NCBI GenBank assembly: GCA_018710985.1
Contig: DVIV01000064.1
Span: 1-64,000 of the forward strand
Length of the DNA stretch: 64,000 bases
Direction: 5' to 3'
Source of the DNA: Candidatus Limiplasma pullicola
Lineage (GTDB): Bacteria; Bacillota; Clostridia; Christensenellales; Aristaeellaceae
Position 1 is the first letter of the stretch, and each line of letters starts with the position of its first letter. Under the pieces are notes generated by a model. The model saw nothing but the letters and a program-made list of their open reading frames with translations. It did not search any database and was not told the DNA's origin. Positions 16,662-24,855 of this stretch are shown piece by piece. Made by a program: the position numbers and the translations under genes.

Positions 16662-19535
16662 ATGGCAAAGAGCAAAAAAGCCGCCGCACAGTATGAATCG
16701 GGCACGCTGGCGGCGTTCGCGGTGGTGGGCATCCTGCTCATCGCGCTGGGCGTGGTATCGCTTCTGGCGGTGGTGGGCGGCCTGCAGGGCGCGTTTTTTT
16801 CCATGGTCAAGCGCGTCATGCAGGGCCTGGGCGGCGGACTTTGCCTGGGGGTCAGCGTGCTGCTGATCTGGGCGGGGGTGCTGGTGGCGTTCTCCTCCGG
16901 CCGCAGCATGCCCAAACGCGGGTTTCTGCTCTTTACGCTGCTGCTCTTTGCCGTGCTGGGCATCATCGACCTGGTCAGCCGCGTGGGGCAGGACACGCTT
17001 CCCGCCTATCTGGTGAAATACAACAATCAGGCCGCGCTTCCCGCTACGGAGGCGTCGGGCTACTGGAACATGATCTGTGCCGCGTTCAACGTATGCGGCG
17101 CCAGCGGGGCGTTCGGCGGCGCGCTGGGCATGGTGCTGGGATGGCCGGCCTGGACCTTTCTGGGCACGGTGCTGGGCACGGTAGCGCTGGGCGCGGTCTG
17201 CGCGGCCTGCGTGCTGCTGGTGTCCCGCTTTGATATCCTGCAGATGGTCGAAGGCGTGCGCGACGGCTGGCAGGCGCGTCAGCAGGCGATCCAGCAGCAG
17301 CGTGCCCAGCGGGAATATCAGGAGCAACTGGAGGATCAGCGCCTTCAGGAGCAGGAGGACGACCGCCGGATGCGCTCGCCGGCCTTCCGCCGCCGGGGCG
17401 AGACAGAGCCTCCCGCGCAGGAGATGCCGGTCTATCCGCCCTATGGCAGCATGATGATGCAGCAGCCACCCATGCAGCAGCCGCCCATGCCGCAGGGCGG
17501 CATGCCCGTCTATCCCTATGGCATGCCGCCGGTGTATCCCCAGCAGCCGCCGCCGGCGCAGCCCCAGGCGGAAATCTATGACGAGCTGATCATCCCGGAG
17601 GGACGGCAGCTCCCCTGGCGCAAGACGGAAGGCAAGGGCAAAAAGAAAGAGAAACAATATCAGACCCGCATGACCTTCACTCCCGGCGAAATGGGCGCCG
17701 ATACCACCGAAACGCAGCTGCCCGATACGCTGATCATGTCTGCGTCCAAGCGCAAGGCCATGGACCGCATCGAGGAAATCCGGCGCCGCAAGGCGGAGAT
17801 TGCCGGCAGCGTAGGGGAAGATGGCGTGGCGGAGGAGGCGGCGCCGTATGCCGCGGTGCCGCCGCAGATGGCGCCCACGCCCATCGTGCCGGTCGCTCCG
17901 GTGCAGGAGGCGCCTGCAGCCCCTGTGCAGCAGGCGCAGGCCCCGGCGGCTCCGCCGCTGCAAAGCGCGCCGCTGTCGCCCAAGGCCGAAGCCGTGGAGG
18001 ATCGAAACGCGGCGTACAAGCGCCCGGCGGGCCAGCCCCGGCCCATGCCTCCGGCCGGTGAGCCCCGGCCCGTGGAGCGCACCCCCTACGCCTATCCCTC
18101 CATCGACCTGCTCAATATCCAGCAGCGCCGCGCAGCGACCGATACCCGCGCACAGGACACGGCGGACGCCACGCGCCTGGAAAAGACCCTGGAGAGCTTC
18201 GGCATCCCCGCGCGCGTGCAGCGCGTGACCCACGGCCCCGCCGTCACCCGTTTCGAGCTGGGACTGGTGTCCAGCGGTGTGAACGTCAAACGCATCATGA
18301 GCATCGCCGACAACATTGCCCTGGATATGGCGGCCAACGGTGGCGTGCGCATCGAAATTCCCATCCCCGGCACCAACCTTTTCGGCGTGGAAATTCCCAA
18401 TAAGGAAATCCAGAGTGTGTCGCTGGCCGAGGTGCTATTAAGCCCCGAGATGCAGGCCGCCAAGTCGCCGCTGGCCGTGGCGCTCGGCCGCGACATCGCG
18501 GGCCGCGCCGTCATCTGCGACCTGGCCAGGATGCCGCACCTGCTCATCGCGGGCCAGACGGGCAGCGGCAAATCCGTGTGCATCAACGCCATCGTCAATT
18601 CCATCCTCTTCCGCTCCCCGCCGGAGGAGGTGCGCATGATCATGATTGACCCCAAGGTGGTCGAGCTGCAATGCTACAACGTCGTGCCGCATCTGCTCAT
18701 TCCCGTGGTGAGCGATCCGCACAAGGCCGCCGGCGCGCTGCAGTGGGCCGTGGCCGAAATGCTGGACCGCTATCACAAGATGCAGTCCAAGAACGTGCGC
18801 GAGCTGTCCGCCTATAACGCCAAGCTCGGCCCCGGCGAGGAAAAGCTGCCCCGCATCGTCATCATCATCGACGAGTTGGCCGATCTCATGCTCGCCTGCA
18901 AAAAGGAAGTCGAGGAGAGCATCATCCGCATCGCGCAGCTTGCGCGCGCAGCGGGCATTCACATGGTGGTTGCCACCCAGCGCCCCACGGTGGATGTCAT
19001 CACCGGCCTCATCAAGGCAAACGTGCCCTCGCGCATCGCCTTCGCAGTGTCCTCCAGCATCGACAGCCGTACCATTCTGGACCAGAACGGCGCGGAAAAG
19101 CTGCTGGGCCGCGGCGACATGTTCTACTTCCCCACGGGCGCCAGTGCGCCCATCCGCGTACAGGGCTGCTTCCTCAGCGACGCGGAGACGGAGCGCGTGG
19201 TGAATTACATTGCTCAGCATTCGCATGTGGACTTTGACCCCAACGTGATTGAGGCCATGGAAAGCGATGATGTCGCCGGCAGCCCGCTGGCTGACAGCGA
19301 CGAAGAAAGCGGCGTGGACGACCGCCTGCTGGAGGCTATCGACATGGTCATTACCGACGGGCAGGCCAGCATCAGCATGCTCCAGCGCCGCATGAAGATC
19401 GGCTACGCCCGCGCGGGCCGTCTGATCGACGACATGGCCGCGCGCGGCATCGTGAGCAAATCCGTGGGCAGCAAGCCCCGCGAGGTGCTCATCAGCCGCG
19501 AGGAATTCGAGAAGATCAAGGATACGCTGGTTTGA
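16662..19535 (+). CDS. ftsK: FtsK/SpoIIIE family DNA translocase
   Basis: This 957-aa membrane-anchored ATPase pumps chromosomal DNA through the division or sporulation septum. Four N-terminal membrane helices (residues about 12-185) are followed by a long Gln/Pro/Met-rich linker (about 200-470). The motor has Walker A GQTGSGKSV near residue 630 and Walker B IVIIIDELADLM near 733. A C-terminal gamma winged helix recognises polar sequences (QASISMLQRRMKIGYARAGRL). The length is greater than B. subtilis SpoIIIE because of the linker. In a spore former it may serve as SpoIIIE, SftA/FtsK or both. The ribosome site is CGGAGGA. Confidence 0.93.
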   Translation: MAKSKKAAAQYESGTLAAFAVVGILLIALGVVSLLAVVGGLQGAFFSMVKRVMQGLGGGLCLGVSVLLIWAGVLVAFSSGRSMPKRGFLLFTLLLFAVLGIIDLVSRVGQDTLPAYLVKYNNQAALPATEASGYWNMICAAFNVCGASGAFGGALGMVLGWPAWTFLGTVLGTVALGAVCAACVLLVSRFDILQMVEGVRDGWQARQQAIQQQRAQREYQEQLEDQRLQEQEDDRRMRSPAFRRRGETEPPAQEMPVYPPYGSMMMQQPPMQQPPMPQGGMPVYPYGMPPVYPQQPPPAQPQAEIYDELIIPEGRQLPWRKTEGKGKKKEKQYQTRMTFTPGEMGADTTETQLPDTLIMSASKRKAMDRIEEIRRRKAEIAGSVGEDGVAEEAAPYAAVPPQMAPTPIVPVAPVQEAPAAPVQQAQAPAAPPLQSAPLSPKAEAVEDRNAAYKRPAGQPRPMPPAGEPRPVERTPYAYPSIDLLNIQQRRAATDTRAQDTADATRLEKTLESFGIPARVQRVTHGPAVTRFELGLVSSGVNVKRIMSIADNIALDMAANGGVRIEIPIPGTNLFGVEIPNKEIQSVSLAEVLLSPEMQAAKSPLAVALGRDIAGRAVICDLARMPHLLIAGQTGSGKSVCINAIVNSILFRSPPEEVRMIMIDPKVVELQCYNVVPHLLIPVVSDPHKAAGALQWAVAEMLDRYHKMQSKNVRELSAYNAKLGPGEEKLPRIVIIIDELADLMLACKKEVEESIIRIAQLARAAGIHMVVATQRPTVDVITGLIKANVPSRIAFAVSSSIDSRTILDQNGAEKLLGRGDMFYFPTGASAPIRVQGCFLSDAETERVVNYIAQHSHVDFDPNVIEAMESDDVAGSPLADSDEESGVDDRLLEAIDMVITDGQASISMLQRRMKIGYARAGRLIDDMAARGIVSKSVGSKPREVLISREEFEKIKDTLV

Positions 19536-19545
19536 CGTTCACAGG

Positions 19546-19573
19546 CGCCGTTCCCTGATGGGAGCGGCGTTTT
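19546..19573 (+). terminator. terminator after ftsK
   Basis: A 10-bp stem with one G-T pair and the loop TGAT is followed by TTTT. Confidence 0.7.
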
Positions 19574-19688
19574 GCTGCCTGCGAACGGAAAGATTTTCTA
19601 CGCCGAAAACCGATCTTTAGCAGGCAAAGAAGGGGCATCCACTCGGCCAAATGCCGTCGTGGAAATGACCTGCCGTGCCAGCCAACGC

Positions 19689-19722
19689 AAAAAAGCGCCC
19701 CGGCGAACTTCGCCGGGGCGCT
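19689..19722 (-). terminator. terminator of the ABC importer operon
   Basis: A perfect 12-bp stem (AGCGCCCCGGCG and its complement), read on the minus strand, is followed by six T. It lies 20 bases beyond the permease stop codon. The segment between it and the ftsK terminator holds nothing else I can name. Confidence 0.85.
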
Positions 19723-19742
19723 TCGGTGTGGTTTGTGTCCGA

Positions 19743-20753
19743 TTACTGATCCTTCTTGGTGGCGTAGGCCGCGACCAGAGCCAGGGCCAGCACGGCGCCC
19801 TTCACGGCGGGCAGCACGTAGTAGGGCACGGCGCAGATGGTCAGGCCGTTTTCCAGCGTGGATACCAGCATGGCGCCGATCAGCGTGCCCAAAGCGTTTG
19901 GTTTCTCCGCACCGCCGACCGAGCGGCCGACGAACACAGCAGCCAGCGACTGCATCAGGTAGTCGTCGCAGCACATAACCTGTGCGGAAGAGCCGCGGGA
20001 GGAAACCAGGATGCCGCCGATGGCGATGAACACAGCGGTGATCATACCGGCCAGGTAGCGGTACGCCTTGACGTTGATGCCGCTGAGCTTGGCGGCCTGC
20101 TTATTGCCGCCCATGGCATAGATGAAGCGGCCATGCTTGGTGTACTCCAGGAAGATGTAGGCGATCAGCACGCACACCAGCATGATGACGATCAGCCAGG
20201 GCTCGCGGCCGATGGCGCTGAAGGAAGGCTCCAGCTTGGTGCGCACGGGGGAGGCGCCGCTGGGCAGGCGCATGCCGGTGGAGACAGCGCCGCCGCCGAT
20301 GTACCATTGGCCCAACCCCTGATGCACGAACATCAATGCGCAGGTTGCCAGCATGTCGGGAATCTTGCAGACCAGGATGAGGAACATGGTCAGCTGATAC
20401 ATCACCAGCGTGACGAGGATACATACCAGAATGCAGGCCCACAGCGGCAGGCCGTACCACAGGTACATGCTCACGAACACATAGGCCGAACAGCTGGCCA
20501 GCGTACAGGCCGACATGTCAAAGCCGTCGGGCGCCATGGTCACGGTGGCTGCGATGCCGAACACCGTGGTGATGGACATGGCGCGCAGAATGTTGATCAT
20601 GTTGTTAACCGACATGAAGCGGTTACCCTTGAGCAGAGTGAATGCCACAAAGCACAGCACCAGCGTGATGACGGCCGCCCAGTCCAGCAGGAAGCGGAGG
20701 AAAGTCTTGTTTTGCTTTGTCGCCAGCGGATTTGGTTTCAACGTTGCTTGCAT
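19743..20753 (-). CDS. ribose-type ABC transporter permease
   Basis: This 336-aa RbsC-like (BPD_transp_2) permease has about nine to ten membrane helices. Typical segments are NMINILRAMSITTVFGIAATVTMAPDGFDMS near residue 52, the cytoplasmic-loop GRFIYAMGGNKQAAKLSGINV that contacts the ATPase, and SLAAVFVGRSVGG. It is the third gene of the minus-strand operon: binding protein, ATPase, permease. The operon diverges from the microcompartment operon, so I infer that it imports the sugar processed there. An AGGAGGG ribosome site precedes the ATG, 35 bases after the ATPase gene. Confidence 0.9.
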   Translation of the reverse strand: MQATLKPNPLATKQNKTFLRFLLDWAAVITLVLCFVAFTLLKGNRFMSVNNMINILRAMSITTVFGIAATVTMAPDGFDMSACTLASCSAYVFVSMYLWYGLPLWACILVCILVTLVMYQLTMFLILVCKIPDMLATCALMFVHQGLGQWYIGGGAVSTGMRLPSGASPVRTKLEPSFSAIGREPWLIVIMLVCVLIAYIFLEYTKHGRFIYAMGGNKQAAKLSGINVKAYRYLAGMITAVFIAIGGILVSSRGSSAQVMCCDDYLMQSLAAVFVGRSVGGAEKPNALGTLIGAMLVSTLENGLTICAVPYYVLPAVKGAVLALALVAAYATKKDQ

Positions 20754-20788
20754 AACGAAATGCCCTCCTGTTATCGCCTGCCCTGCGG

Positions 20789-22312
20789 TCAGGCGTACTT
20801 TGTGGTGCTGCCCACAGCGTAGTGCATGATCTCGTCCTCGTTGGTTTTCGCGGTTTCCAGCTCCGCCATGATGTGGCCGTCATAGAGCACGTAGATGCGG
20901 TCGGTGATGGAAAGGAGCTCGGAGTTTTCGCACGAGGCATAGATCACGCTGCTGCCGCGCTTGGTGATGTCGTTGATCAGGCGGAAGATGTCCTGCTTCG
21001 CGCCCACGTCCACACCCTTGGTAGGCTCGTCGAAGATGTACACGTCGCAGTCCGCGGCCATCCACTTGCCCACGGCCACCTTCTGCTGGTTGCCGCCGGA
21101 GAGGTTCTTCACGTACTGCTTGATCGACGGGGTGGCGATGCCCAGGTCGTTGACATACTGGCGGGCGTTGGCATCCACCTTGTTTTTCAGGATGAACGAC
21201 GCCTTGCAGAACCGGCTCAGCGACGCGGCGGAGAGGTTGAAGCTGACGTTTTCGTTCACCAGCACGCCTTCCTTGCGCCGCTCCTCCGGCACCAGGGCGA
21301 TGCGGTTTTTGACCGCGTGGGAGGGGTTTTTGATCTTGAGTTCCTCGCCGTTCAAGCGCACGGTGCCGGCCGTGCGTTCGTAGGCGCCGAAGATGGTCTT
21401 GCACAGCTCGGACTTGCCCGCGCCGACCAGACCCGCGATGCCCACGATCTCGCCCCTGCGCACGTAGAAGGACACGTCGTTGACCTTGCCGTCCGCGCCG
21501 GACAGGTTTTCGACCTCGAACACCTTTTCGCCGATGGGCACATGCTCCTTGGGGAAGTTTTCCTCAAACGAGCGGCCCAGCATCTTCTCCACGATTTCGC
21601 GGGTGGTGGTCTGGGGTGTGATGGGCGAGGTATCCACGATTTCGCCGTTGCGCATCACGGTGTAGCTTTCGCAGATCTGGATGATCTCGTTGATGCGGTG
21701 GGAAATAAAGATAATGGCGATATTCTCCGTTTCCTGAAGGTGCTTGACCAGCCGGAAAAGCTCGGCGGTTTCCGTATCGCTCAGCGGTGCGGTAGGCTCG
21801 TCAAGAATCAGGAAATTGCATTCGTTGGCTATGGCTCTGGCGATGAGGACCATCTGCTTTTGCGCAAGGGAGAGGTCCTGCACCAGCGTGCGCACGTTTA
21901 CATCGATGTTCAGCCGGTCCAGCACGGCCTTGGCCTGCGTGCGCAGCTTGGGCCAGTTGACGAGGGGATTGCGGCCGGCGTTCATGACCATGTCGTTGAG
22001 CATGACGTTTTCGGCGACCGAAAGCGTGGGAACCAGCGCCATGTCCACCTCCTGGTAGACGATCTGGATACCCAGCTTCTTGGCAGCCATGGTGGAGCGC
22101 AGCTCAACGGGCTTGCCGTTGAGGTACACCTCGCCTGTATAATCCGGATTTGCACCCGCAAGGACCTTCATCAGGGTGGACTTGCCCGCTCCGTTGGCGC
22201 CTACGAGCGCGTGAATCTCACCGGTGCTGACCTCAAAGTCTACATTGGTTAACGCCTTTACACCGGGAAATTCGATGGATACCTTGCGGGTACCAAGTGT
22301 CAGTCTGTCCAT
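20789..22312 (-). CDS. ribose-type ABC transporter ATPase (two fused ATPase domains)
   Basis: This is a 507-aa RbsA/MglA-type double ATPase. Domain 1 has Walker A GANGAGKST (about residue 38) and DEPTAPLS; domain 2 has Walker A-like GLVGAGKSE (about 287), signature LSGGNQQKVAVGKW, and DEPTKGVDVG. It energises sugar uptake through the adjacent permease. The ORF track extends the N-terminus by 30 residues through a hairpin. ATG 22312 with AGAGGG upstream gives the standard MDRLTLGTRKVSIEFPGVKAL start and the usual family length. Confidence 0.92.
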   Translation of the reverse strand: MDRLTLGTRKVSIEFPGVKALTNVDFEVSTGEIHALVGANGAGKSTLMKVLAGANPDYTGEVYLNGKPVELRSTMAAKKLGIQIVYQEVDMALVPTLSVAENVMLNDMVMNAGRNPLVNWPKLRTQAKAVLDRLNIDVNVRTLVQDLSLAQKQMVLIARAIANECNFLILDEPTAPLSDTETAELFRLVKHLQETENIAIIFISHRINEIIQICESYTVMRNGEIVDTSPITPQTTTREIVEKMLGRSFEENFPKEHVPIGEKVFEVENLSGADGKVNDVSFYVRRGEIVGIAGLVGAGKSELCKTIFGAYERTAGTVRLNGEELKIKNPSHAVKNRIALVPEERRKEGVLVNENVSFNLSAASLSRFCKASFILKNKVDANARQYVNDLGIATPSIKQYVKNLSGGNQQKVAVGKWMAADCDVYIFDEPTKGVDVGAKQDIFRLINDITKRGSSVIYASCENSELLSITDRIYVLYDGHIMAELETAKTNEDEIMHYAVGSTTKYA

Positions 22313-22362
22313 GGATTTCCCTCTTCTCTCATTCACTGCAAGCGGTCGGGATATTTTATGGG

Positions 22363-22396
22363 AAGAAGCGTCGGAGCAAATACTCCGACGCTTCTT
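22363..22396 (-). other. intercistronic hairpin between binding-protein and ATPase genes
   Basis: A perfect 14-bp stem (AAGAAGCGTCGGAG and complement) has a six-base loop CAAATA and no T-run after it on the minus strand. Such hairpins usually protect the upstream mRNA or partly attenuate, which would let the binding protein be made in excess over the ATPase and permease. Confidence 0.65.
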
Positions 22397-22441
22397 TGTC
22401 AAGAAACATTGCTCGAATGGGTTATGAATTGCTGCGGAGGC

Positions 22442-23554
22442 TTACTTGTGCAGCAGGTCGGCGGGCATCCAGTCGGCCACGGACAGGTAGCTCAGGTTGC
22501 CGTAGGTCTCGCCGGCGATTTCGCCGAGGTTCTCAACGGTGCTGTCTTCCTTGAGGGCGGAGGCCAGGATAGCGCTGCCAGGGATCTCAACCACGTCCAC
22601 GCCGTACTCGCCGGTGGCGGGGTCATAGATCTTGTCGTACTCGCCGGCCAGCTCCAGCATGAGCAGGCGCATGGCGATCTCGCCGTTCAGGGTCCAGTCG
22701 GTGGTGCCGGCCGCGTACCAGATGTCGGGGCGGGTCTGCATGTTGGTCACGTCCACCTGGTCGATGTCAACGGACGCCATGGGCAGGGCTTCGCCGGCCT
22801 CGCCGTTGAAGTTGGCGTTCTCGAAGATGGCGTTGTACACGCCCTGGCCGTAGAGGTCGTAGTAGGCGATGACGCCGTCCACATCCTCGCGGTTGATGCT
22901 CTGCAGCTTGGCGGCGGTCACGCTGTTGGCGCTGTCAACGCTGTCCTGCAGGGGCTGGATCTCGTCCACGGTCACGATCTTGCCGGCGGCTTCATACTCC
23001 TGCCAGCCAACCTCGCGGCGGTCGAACGGGCTGTTGTAGTTGGGGCCGCGCCATACCTTGATCAGACGCACGCCCTCGCCGAACTTGGCGATCATCTCGT
23101 CCAGAAGAACGGTGACCAGGCTCTTGTCCTGCTGGAACAGCTGGGTCACGCCCTCGATCTTCTGATACTCGCCGTCGGTGTAGAACTGGGTGTCGAAGCA
23201 CACGAGCTTGAGCTCGGGATACTTCTCGGTCAGCTCCTTGAGGAACACATAGGAGCCGTCCTGGTTGCCGTGGCTGACGAGCAGTCCGTCATAGCCGGCG
23301 GCGGCGCAGGTGTTGATGGTGTCCATCCAGCGGTTGAAGTCACCGTCGCAGAAGTAGAAGTCGAACTCCACATCCAGCGCGGCGCACAGGTCAGCGCAGG
23401 AATCCTTCCACATCTGGAAGATGGTGGCGGAGGGCAGCAGCATGATATACGCTACCTTCTTGCCGGCGACGGGGTTGGCCGTTTCCGCAGAGGCCACGGT
23501 CAGCATGGACAGCGCCAGCATGAGAGCCAGGACCAGAGCAACGATTTTTTTCAT
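22442..23554 (-). CDS. periplasmic-binding-type sugar-binding protein of the ABC importer
   Basis: This 370-aa ribose-type (Peripla_BP_4) substrate-binding protein has a signal peptide (MKKIVALVLALMLALSMLTVASA) and then the fold KVAYIMLLPSATIFQMWKDSC, YDGLLVSHGNQDGSY, and DVDGVIAYYDLYGQG. The start ATG 23554 follows GGAGG. It shares a divergent regulatory region with the microcompartment operon, which suggests its ligand is the pathway substrate (5-deoxyribose or 5-methylthioribose are my candidates). Oddly, there is no lipobox cysteine, which Gram-positive binding proteins normally use for membrane anchoring. Confidence 0.88.
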   Translation of the reverse strand: MKKIVALVLALMLALSMLTVASAETANPVAGKKVAYIMLLPSATIFQMWKDSCADLCAALDVEFDFYFCDGDFNRWMDTINTCAAAGYDGLLVSHGNQDGSYVFLKELTEKYPELKLVCFDTQFYTDGEYQKIEGVTQLFQQDKSLVTVLLDEMIAKFGEGVRLIKVWRGPNYNSPFDRREVGWQEYEAAGKIVTVDEIQPLQDSVDSANSVTAAKLQSINREDVDGVIAYYDLYGQGVYNAIFENANFNGEAGEALPMASVDIDQVDVTNMQTRPDIWYAAGTTDWTLNGEIAMRLLMLELAGEYDKIYDPATGEYGVDVVEIPGSAILASALKEDSTVENLGEIAGETYGNLSYLSVADWMPADLLHK

Positions 23555-23613
23555 GGTAAACCTCCTATTCACTTTTGGGCGCTTATGGGAAACTATCGCC
23601 CTTTGCTGACATC

Positions 23614-23642
23614 AGTATAGAGCCATTCAGGTGAAAAGTCAA
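23614..23642 (-). promoter_or_regulatory. promoter of the ABC importer operon, TTGACT-17-TATACT
   Basis: On the minus strand both hexamers match 5/6 and the spacer is 17 bp. The -10 box lies 60 bases before the binding-protein start. Confidence 0.75.
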
Positions 23643-23663
23643 GCGCTGTTTTAGAATATTTTT

Positions 23664-23677
23664 TAGAAACGTTTATT
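23664..23677. promoter_or_regulatory. candidate LacI-family or cre-like operator (AAACGTTT core)
   Basis: The self-complementary AAACGTTT at 23667-23674 has the central CG dyad typical of LacI/CcpA-family operators. It lies 22 bases upstream of the importer -35 box and 128 bases upstream of the microcompartment -35. A LacI-family regulator is encoded in the locus. The outer positions match a cre site poorly, so this is a suggestion only. Confidence 0.35.
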
Positions 23678-23801
23678 TTAATTGTTTAGTCCGGTCAAGC
23701 GGCCGAAAAATCTTCGTATGTGTGATGAAGGATAAACAAAATGAACAAAAGCATCTTGTTTAGTGTTTATGACGAAGCGGCAAGTTTTTTTGCAACAAGT
23801 G

Positions 23802-23830
23802 TTGACATTGATAAACGCTCCATCTATAAT
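23802..23830 (+). promoter_or_regulatory. promoter of the microcompartment operon, TTGACA-17-TATAAT
   Basis: Both hexamers are perfect and the spacing is an ideal 17 bp. Transcription should start near 23837, giving a leader of about 98 bases before the aldolase start. The 380-base divergent region holds this promoter, the importer promoter, the CG-dyad palindrome and the leader hairpin. Confidence 0.88.
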
Positions 23831-23847
23831 AATGTGCGTAATGGCAT

Positions 23848-23884
23848 GCGGCCGGGTTAGCATAAACAGGCGCTAAACGGCCGC
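23848..23884 (+). promoter_or_regulatory. inverted repeat in the microcompartment leader
   Basis: GCGGCCG (23848-23854) pairs with CGGCCGC (23878-23884). After a small internal loop, TTAGC (23857-23861) pairs with GCTAA (23872-23876), leaving a ten-base loop. It begins about ten bases after the predicted transcription start, so it could be an operator for the LacI regulator or a 5'-stabilising RNA hairpin. Confidence 0.55.
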
Positions 23885-23934
23885 GCATCATAAAGTTATG
23901 TGCGGATCGAAAAAAGTAAAAGCAGGTGAAAAGC

Positions 23935-24813
23935 ATGCAAGGCATCCATCGCTATCCAACGGATGACGAGGCAAAAAAGCTGATCGTGGAGATCGGCCGG
24001 CGGATGTATCAAAAGAATTTCGTGGCCGCCAACGACGGCAATATCAGCTGCAAGGTGGACGACGACATCATCTGGACCACGCCCACGGGCGTGTCCAAGG
24101 GCTTTATGTCGGAGGATATGATGGTCAAGATGCGCCTGGACGGCACGGTGCTGTCCCAGGGCGAGCGCGGGCCGTCCAGCGAAGTCAAGATGCACCTTCG
24201 CATCTATAATGAAAACCCGGAGGTCCGGGGCGTGTGCCATGCGCATCCGCCCATCAGCACCTCCTTTGCCATCGCGGGCATCGGTCTGGACAAGGCCATC
24301 TATCCCGAGGCGCTGGTCAACCTGGGTACCGTGCCCTGCGTGCACTATGAGGCGCCCGGCTCCCAGGGCATTCCGGACAGCATCGCACCCTACTGCCGCG
24401 ACTACAACGCCTTGCTTCTGGCCAACCACGGCGCGGTGGCGTGGGGCGGATCGCTCATGGAGGCGTGGTACCGGCTGGAGTCCACCGAGCACTACGCCAT
24501 GGTCATCATGTACACCGGCAACATCATCGGCAAGGCCAACGTGCTCAGCTGCGAGCAGGTGGGCGAGCTGATCGAGATCCGCAAGAAGATGGGCATCACC
24601 AGCGGCGGCGTGCCGCCTTGCACGGCGCGCGCCACCAACACCGTCGATGTGGTGGCGGGCCATAGCCCCGTGGCGGATAACCCGCCGGCCCTCAAGACCT
24701 ACGGCCAGAGCGCCTCGCCCTGCGGCTGCGCGGGCGGCAGCGCCGCGGCGGACGAGGCCGAGCTTCAGGCCATCACCCGCGCGGTGCTGGAGCGCATCAA
24801 GAATTTGAAATAA
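23935..24813 (+). CDS. class II aldolase with C-terminal encapsulation-type helix
   Basis: This 292-aa zinc aldolase belongs to the FucA/AraD/MtnB superfamily. The catalytic core (about 1-215) shows GNIS near residue 36, GPSSEVKMH with the catalytic Glu, the zinc ligands in CHAHPP and NHGAVAWGG. After a Gly/Cys/Pro-rich linker (SPCGCAGGSAAA), residues about 272-292 form an amphipathic helix (EAELQAITRAVLERIKNLK) of the kind that targets cargo into microcompartments. Next to MtnK and MtnA homologues, it should cleave a 5-substituted ribulose 1-phosphate into DHAP and an aldehyde. Start ATG 23935 follows AGCAGGTG. A fuculose- or rhamnulose-phosphate-like substrate is a less likely alternative. 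Confidence 0.9.
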   Translation: MQGIHRYPTDDEAKKLIVEIGRRMYQKNFVAANDGNISCKVDDDIIWTTPTGVSKGFMSEDMMVKMRLDGTVLSQGERGPSSEVKMHLRIYNENPEVRGVCHAHPPISTSFAIAGIGLDKAIYPEALVNLGTVPCVHYEAPGSQGIPDSIAPYCRDYNALLLANHGAVAWGGSLMEAWYRLESTEHYAMVIMYTGNIIGKANVLSCEQVGELIEIRKKMGITSGGVPPCTARATNTVDVVAGHSPVADNPPALKTYGQSASPCGCAGGSAAADEAELQAITRAVLERIKNLK

Positions 24814-24855
24814 GCGGCATTTCAAAATCATTAGATAGAAAGAGGGGGCGCGCGG

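Noticed and set aside
22363-22396. Terminator between the binding-protein and ATPase genes
   Set aside because: The stem is strong, but no T-run follows it on the transcribed strand, so I call it an intercistronic hairpin.
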